From assembly GCF_004124315.2 (NCBI RefSeq), contig NZ_CP096889.1, positions 804,001 to 868,000 on the forward strand: a stretch of DNA of 64,000 nt. The letters are read 5' to 3'. The stretch comes from Bacillus cabrialesii. GTDB taxonomy: Bacteria; Bacillota; Bacilli; Bacillales; Bacillaceae. The notes under the pieces are model-generated. The model did no database searches, was not told where the DNA came from, and saw nothing but the letters and a program-made list of their open reading frames with translations. Of this stretch, positions 59,604-64,000 are shown piece by piece. Position 1 is the first letter of the stretch. Each line of letters begins with the position of its first letter. The position numbers and the translations under genes were made by a program.

Positions 59604-61553
59604 TTATTTATCTTCATCATCTGTTGACGTTTCGGAAGAATCCTCGCTATGTTTTGTGTAATCATAATCGGAAGGATTCACCTTCGTAAAGCCTTTTGGC
59701 TCATAGAAACGCAGCAGGTCTCCGTTTATGATTTTATCGGACATTTCAAGTTCCTTCTTGACGAGTGAGTCTTCTGACTTGTCGACTTCAGATTCATCAA
59801 GCTCTTTTCCGGTTTTCGTATCGTAATACTTGCCGGATACTTTCGTGTACTTCGGTGAAATAAAGTCTCCGTTACGGAACGGAATCACTTCACGGTGTTC
59901 TTTAGATAAAATATCAGAACCGGACATCAGATAGTCTTTCGTATCCACTCCGAGCAAATGCAGAATGGTCGGAGCCACATCGACGTCTCCGGCATATTTA
60001 TGAACTTTTTCGCCCTTCACGCCGGCAGCGTGGATAAAGAGCGGCACCCGTTGAAGCTGGGTGTTGTCATAATCAGTGATTTCATCCTTGCCAAGCACTT
60101 TGGCCATCGCTTTATTGTGGTTTTCAGAGATACCGTAGTGGTCTCCGTACATCACGATAATCGATTTATCATATAACCCGTCTTTTTTCAGGTCATTGAA
60201 GAATTGTTCAATGGACTGATCAAGGTAATGGGCTGACTGGAAGTAGTTGTTGACGACAGAATCGCCAAAGTCTCCAGCCGGGAAGTCTGTATCGCCCTCA
60301 TCCATTCCGAACGGGAAGTGGTTGGACAGGGTAATGAACTTCGTATAGAACGGCTGCGGCAGGCTTTCTAACAGCGGCATTGATTCTTTGAAGAACGGTT
60401 TGTCTTTCATGCCATAGTTTTTCGTGTTTTCTTCGTTCATGTCATAGTAGGCAGAATCGAAGAACTTATCGATGCCTTCCGCTTTGTACATTTCGTTACG
60501 GTTCCAGAACGTCTGCGTGTTTCCGTGGAACGCGGCAGATGTGTAATTCTTAGATTTCAGAATCGCCGGAACGGATTGAAGCGTGTTTTGCGCTTTGTTT
60601 ACGAAAACTGAACCTTGAGCCAGCGGGTACAGAGAGTTTTCCATCATAAATTCCGCATCGGATGTTTTACCTTGTCCCGTTTGGTGGAAAAAGTTATCAA
60701 AGTAGAACGTTTCGTTATCATGCGCCAGTTTATTTAAGAACGGTGTGACTTCTTTGCCGTCAATTTTATAGTCGATGATAAATGACTGCAAAGATTCAAG
60801 TGAAACGTAAATCACGTTTTTTCCTTCCGCTTTGCCGAAATACACGTTATTCGGCACGTCATAATTGGCTTTCATGTAGTTTTCAACGTCCGTTACGTCG
60901 CTGGAATCGGCAAGCGCGCGCTGGCTGTTGGATTTGATATTCTGCACAGCGTCATAAATCGTGAAATTGTACGTTCCCAAGTATTTCACAAGATAGTTTC
61001 GGTCGAATGATCTTGTCAGCAATTCAGGGCGGTCTGATTCCGCAACTGCCAAGTTGATTAAGAACACAAGAATCGAAGACGCAAGAACGATTCGGAACGA
61101 TTTTTTGCTGGACGTTTCGGCAGGCTTGTTCACTTTGATCGCCAAGATGATTAGAATAATCGTATCGATAAAGTAAAAGGCGTCAGTCGGTCTCATCAGC
61201 GAAAATGCGCTGTCACCGAGTTGGCCGCCGTTTGTTTTAGCCTGCATCATGACCGGAATTGTAATAAAATCATTGAAAAATCTGTAGTACACAATGTTTG
61301 CGTACAGTAAAAAAGACATTAAAAAATGAATCACTATAATGGCTGTCTGCTGTAGTTTTTTCTTGAACAAGAGTCCAAAGCCAAGAAAGAACAAGCTTGA
61401 GCTGAGAGGATTCACAAAAAGCAATATTTTTTGTATCGTGTTGTCTATTCCTAAGTTGAAGTTCAGGACATAACCGACATACGTTTTGACCCATAACAGG
61501 ACGACCGCGATTAAGAAGAAGGCCAGTCCTCTTTCTTTTATAAATGTTTTCAT
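59604..61553 (-). CDS. ltaS: Lipoteichoic acid synthase LtaS (YflE)
   Basis: The main 649-residue LTA synthase. Five membrane helices (about 1-190) precede an extracellular alkaline-phosphatase-fold domain with the nucleophile T297 in GQGKTSDAEF, plus MYGDHYGISENH with metal-binding Asp/His. It adds glycerophosphate units from phosphatidylglycerol to the glycolipid anchor. The C-terminal tail is acidic and Ser/Thr-rich. GGAGTG precedes ATG 61553. It is monocistronic and shares its catalytic layout with YfnI. Confidence 0.95.
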   Translation of the reverse strand: MKTFIKERGLAFFLIAVVLLWVKTYVGYVLNFNLGIDNTIQKILLFVNPLSSSLFFLGFGLLFKKKLQQTAIIVIHFLMSFLLYANIVYYRFFNDFITIPVMMQAKTNGGQLGDSAFSLMRPTDAFYFIDTIILIILAIKVNKPAETSSKKSFRIVLASSILVFLINLAVAESDRPELLTRSFDRNYLVKYLGTYNFTIYDAVQNIKSNSQRALADSSDVTDVENYMKANYDVPNNVYFGKAEGKNVIYVSLESLQSFIIDYKIDGKEVTPFLNKLAHDNETFYFDNFFHQTGQGKTSDAEFMMENSLYPLAQGSVFVNKAQNTLQSVPAILKSKNYTSAAFHGNTQTFWNRNEMYKAEGIDKFFDSAYYDMNEENTKNYGMKDKPFFKESMPLLESLPQPFYTKFITLSNHFPFGMDEGDTDFPAGDFGDSVVNNYFQSAHYLDQSIEQFFNDLKKDGLYDKSIIVMYGDHYGISENHNKAMAKVLGKDEITDYDNTQLQRVPLFIHAAGVKGEKVHKYAGDVDVAPTILHLLGVDTKDYLMSGSDILSKEHREVIPFRNGDFISPKYTKVSGKYYDTKTGKELDESEVDKSEDSLVKKELEMSDKIINGDLLRFYEPKGFTKVNPSDYDYTKHSEDSSETSTDDEDK

Positions 61554-61810
61554 TGTTACACTCCTTTTTTCCGATCACAGTTCGAGCGAAACGATAGAAA
61601 AAACGAACGTATCCAATATAACACGAATCAGCGGATTAGAAAAGTGAAAATAGCACGATGGAGAAAGTGACGAAAAACCCTGTCGAATCAACGTTTCGCC
61701 TTCATATTGCCAAATGTAAAATAAGGATTCTTTCTAGAAATTAAGGAATAAAATGGTACTTAGGCGGTTGTATGATAAAATAAAAGGAATAGATGAAAAG
61801 AGGTGGAATG

Positions 61811-62202
61811 ATGGATTTTTCCCATATTGTGTCTGAAGACAAAATTAAGCGCGCCATCAAAGACGGAGAATTTGAAAACCTTCCGGGAATGGGAAAGCCG
61901 CTGCCAAAAGATGACGCGGCACACTTGCCGGAATCGCTCCGCATGGGTTACCGTATGTTGAAAAATGCGGGAATGGCAGAGGATGAGGGCGCGCTCAAAA
62001 AAGAGCTCATGACCATCGACCATTTAATCCAAAAGTGCTATGACGAGAAAGAACGCGAGCATTTAATCAGAAAAAAAGTGAAAAGCAGATGATGCTTGAT
62101 AAGCTTGTCGACAAAAAAGGCATGTTTTCAAAGCCGGCGTCTGCTTTTTATAAGAATAAAGTATATGACCGGCTTGGACGAAACAGACCTTCTTCCAGCT
62201 GA
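61811..62202 (+). pseudogene. yflB: YflB (DUF1992/DnaJ-homologue type), frameshifted at an A-run
   Basis: ATG 61811 (with AAGAGGTGG upstream) opens a frame that reads DFSHIVSEDKIKRAIKDGEF and FENLPGMGKPLPKDD, the DUF1992 signature, but stops at TGA 62092 after a run of seven A (62081-62087). From just after the A-run the +1 frame continues SEKQMMLDKLVDKKGMFSKP through YDRLGRNRPSSS to TGA 62202. One extra A would restore a 130-residue protein, the length I remember for YflB. Deletion, sequencing error or slippage are all possible. Confidence 0.75.
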
Positions 62203-62215
62203 TTTTTCTTGTCTG

Positions 62216-62252
62216 AAGGGTGGCGTTTGATAAAAGCCATCCTCTTTTTATT
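62216..62252 (+). terminator. Terminator after yflB
   Basis: AGGGTGGC pairs with GCCATCCT (one G-T wobble) across a GTTTGATAAAA loop and is followed by CTTTTTATT. Confidence 0.75.
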
Positions 62253-62330
62253 CCATTGGTCTCTTTGTTTAAAAGGTTTATATTTATCCGTCTGTGGGGA
62301 AATGACTCATAAACGAAAAAGGGTGATGGG

Positions 62331-63746
62331 ATGGAACAACTATTGGAATGGGTAACGCGTATTTCTGATTGGCTATGGGGCCCGCCGCTAATCATCTTGC
62401 TGACTGGAACTGGATTGTACTTCACCATTTTGCTGAAATGTTTTCAATTTCGCTATCCTTTATACATTTTGAAACAGACAATCGGCAGCGTAGGAAAAAA
62501 GCCAAGAGGAGAGGGCACAGTCACACCGCTGCAGGCATTGACATCAGCTCTGAGCTCAACAATCGGAGCGGCCAACATTGTCGGTGTGCCTGCCGCAATA
62601 ATGTTTGGCGGACCCGGAGCGGTTTTTTGGATGTGGCTAATTGCCTTATTTGCGATGGCGATTAAGTTTTCTGAAAGTGTGCTTGCTGTTCATTACAGAG
62701 AAAAAAATGAGCGGGGAGAATTTGTCGGGGGACCGATGTATTACATAACAAAAGGGCTGCGCATGAAATGGCTCGGCGTATTTTTCTCCGTTGCGCTAAT
62801 CGTGGAGCTTGTCCCGAGCATTATGGTTCAGGGGAATTCGGTTTCAGTCTCGCTTGCCGAAACGTTTTCTTTCAATAAAATATACGCGGGGATCGCCATT
62901 GCGTTTTTGATCGGGTTAGTGGTCATAGGAGGGGTCAAGCGGATCGGAAAAGTAACGGAGTTTGTCGTGCCGCTTATGGCAGGGGCATACGCAGGAGCGG
63001 GCCTCCTGATTGTTCTCATGAATCTGTCATCAGTCCCGGCGTTTTTCTCTCTTATCTTTTCGAATGCGTTTACCTCTTCTTCAGCAGTTGGGGGGTTCGC
63101 AGGTGCTGCGCTTGCTGAGACTGTTCGCTGGGGATTTGCCCGCGGGCTGTATTCTAATGAAGCCGGAATGGGAACGGCCCCGATTGCACATGCGGCGGCT
63201 ATGACTGATCACCCTGTGAGGCAGGGGTTCTGGTCTGTGATCGGCATTGTCATTGACACCTTGATCATCTGCACGACTACAGCTTTTGTCGTCCTTGCAT
63301 CCGGTGTCTGGACAGGGAAGAACGCCTTAAATGACCCGGCAGCATTGACGACGGCTGCATTTCAGCACTATTTCGGTTCTGGCGGAGGCTACTTCGTTTC
63401 GATTTCCCTCGTTTTCTTTGTTGTTTCGACCATTATGGTTGTCATTTTTTACGGCGTTAAGCAAGCTGAATTTCTGTTCGGGCGGCTGGCAGGACATGTG
63501 CTCAAATTCGTTTATTTAGCGGCTATTATCATAGGTGCCGCAGGCGGAGCAAAAGCCATCTGGGGCTTTCTGGACTTAGCATTAGCTTTTATTCTCGTTC
63601 CAAATGTGATTGCGCTGTTGTTATTGAGCAAAAAGGTTAAAGCCCTATATACCGAATTTTTCACATCTGAACAGTATTATCTTAAAGATAGAAGAAAAAC
63701 GAAACAAAACCCGGTTTATCAGACAAAAGAAGCCAAAAATTCTTAG
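62331..63746 (+). CDS. yflA: Sodium/alanine symporter YflA (AgcS family)
   Basis: A 471-residue alanine or glycine:cation symporter with about eleven membrane helices. The N-terminal family motif TPLQALTSALSSTIGAANIV and GGPGAVFWMW are intact, and NEAGMGTAPIAHAAA near residue 281 is the conserved substrate/Na+ loop. ATG 62331 follows GGGTGATGGG. It converges on and overlaps the downstream germination permease gene by 4 bp with no terminator between. Confidence 0.92.
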   Translation: MEQLLEWVTRISDWLWGPPLIILLTGTGLYFTILLKCFQFRYPLYILKQTIGSVGKKPRGEGTVTPLQALTSALSSTIGAANIVGVPAAIMFGGPGAVFWMWLIALFAMAIKFSESVLAVHYREKNERGEFVGGPMYYITKGLRMKWLGVFFSVALIVELVPSIMVQGNSVSVSLAETFSFNKIYAGIAIAFLIGLVVIGGVKRIGKVTEFVVPLMAGAYAGAGLLIVLMNLSSVPAFFSLIFSNAFTSSSAVGGFAGAALAETVRWGFARGLYSNEAGMGTAPIAHAAAMTDHPVRQGFWSVIGIVIDTLIICTTTAFVVLASGVWTGKNALNDPAALTTAAFQHYFGSGGGYFVSISLVFFVVSTIMVVIFYGVKQAEFLFGRLAGHVLKFVYLAAIIIGAAGGAKAIWGFLDLALAFILVPNVIALLLLSKKVKALYTEFFTSEQYYLKDRRKTKQNPVYQTKEAKNS

Positions 63747-64000
63747 TGCTTTGCTTTGGCGCCGAACATCGCTTTCGTTTTCATGATCAAATAGATGAAT
63801 AAAGGCAGCAAAAGGGAAATCACTACATTAATGATCGGCTTTACTCTGTTAAAGTCGATCAGCTGATTTGTATTGAGGAAGAACCAAAAGCTGCATACGA
63901 GCGTAAACATGCCGGTTGGTGTATACATGGCTTTCAGGTCGATTTTTGAATGCAGGAAGGAAAACCCGTATACCACAATATAAAGCGAACCGGCTATCTT
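63743..64000 (-). CDS. yfkT: Spore germination permease (GerAB family), C-terminal part, YfkT-like
   Basis: The C-terminal ~85 codons of a minus-strand gene that continues beyond the right edge; the frame is open through base 64000. Two hydrophobic helices, around GMFTLVCSFWFFL and the INVVISLLLPLFIYLI stretch, end in the short basic tail AMFGAKAKH, as in GerAB/YfkT-type amino-acid-permease-like germination proteins. Position next to yflA agrees with yfkT in 168. The rest of the gene must be seen for certainty. Confidence 0.65.
   Translation of the reverse strand, partial: KIAGSLYIVVYGFSFLHSKIDLKAMYTPTGMFTLVCSFWFFLNTNQLIDFNRVKPIINVVISLLLPLFIYLIMKTKAMFGAKAKH

Noticed and set aside
1..64000. 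Prophage, integrative element or defence island
   Set aside because: Apart from the single accessory gene at 10509-11960, gene order is the standard B. subtilis backbone and no integrase, phage structural or restriction genes are seen.

Overview
The window is chromosomal DNA of a Bacillus subtilis group organism. Gene content and order follow the lplABCD - yet - yfn - yfm - yfl block that I remember from B. subtilis 168, and most protein lengths equal those I remember for 168. Remembered proteins such as Pel and nitric oxide synthase differ from the translations here at scattered residues. Some 168 genes I would expect (yetK; yfmI, yfmH and yfmG) are missing and one low-GC gene is added. The source is therefore probably not 168 but a related subspecies or close species. 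This rests on memory, not on an alignment.

Layout: 1-4080 is the end of a pectin/galacturonide operon (lplA partial, lplB, lplC, GH4 galacturonidase lplD). 4175-10321 holds small stress and membrane genes: yetF, Fur-controlled haem oxygenase hmoA, a Gly/Pro-rich protein, an intact stressosome RsbR paralogue, the Ca2+ channel yetJ, and the yetL/yetM repressor-monooxygenase pair with its operator. 10509-11960 is an accessory membrane protein with a coiled coil and an Excalibur domain. 12031-18799 holds yetN, the P450-reductase fusion cypD and the lipoteichoic acid synthase paralogue yfnI. 19036-23851 is the CDP-sugar/glycosyltransferase operon yfnHGFED (spore surface glycan). 23883-29987 holds transporters yfnC and yfnA, phosphatase yfnB, aldehyde dehydrogenase yfmT and soluble chemoreceptor yfmS.

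30315-44566 holds ABC-F proteins yfmR and yfmM, the regulator/efflux pair yfmP/yfmO, a broken acetyltransferase, DEAD-box helicase yfmL, reductase yfmJ and the Fur-controlled ferric-citrate type importer yfmCDEF. 44807-53224 holds SigB-type yflT, pectate lyase pel and a dicarboxylate/citrate block (yflS, two-component citST, binding protein yflP, citM). 53278-64000 holds yflN, bacterial NO synthase, acylphosphatase, MOSC protein, three small yfl genes, mapB, GlcNAc PTS nagP, the main LTA synthase ltaS, a frameshifted yflB, alanine/Na+ symporter yflA and the end of a germination permease (yfkT).

Functional themes: plant-polymer use (lpl, pel), citrate and iron-citrate uptake (citM/citST/yflP and yfmCDEF), and envelope polymers (yfnI, ltaS, yfnHGFED).

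The least ordinary features are: two copies of a ~130-bp interspersed repeat, each flanked on both sides by near-duplicate terminator hairpins; a 32-bp perfect palindrome beside one copy; the PH-like/coiled-coil/Excalibur protein; a stop-interrupted GNAT gene; a yflB broken at a run of seven A; and a 27-codon ORF with a strong ribosome site in front of yfmL. I saw no rRNA, tRNA, CRISPR, prophage or insertion sequence.
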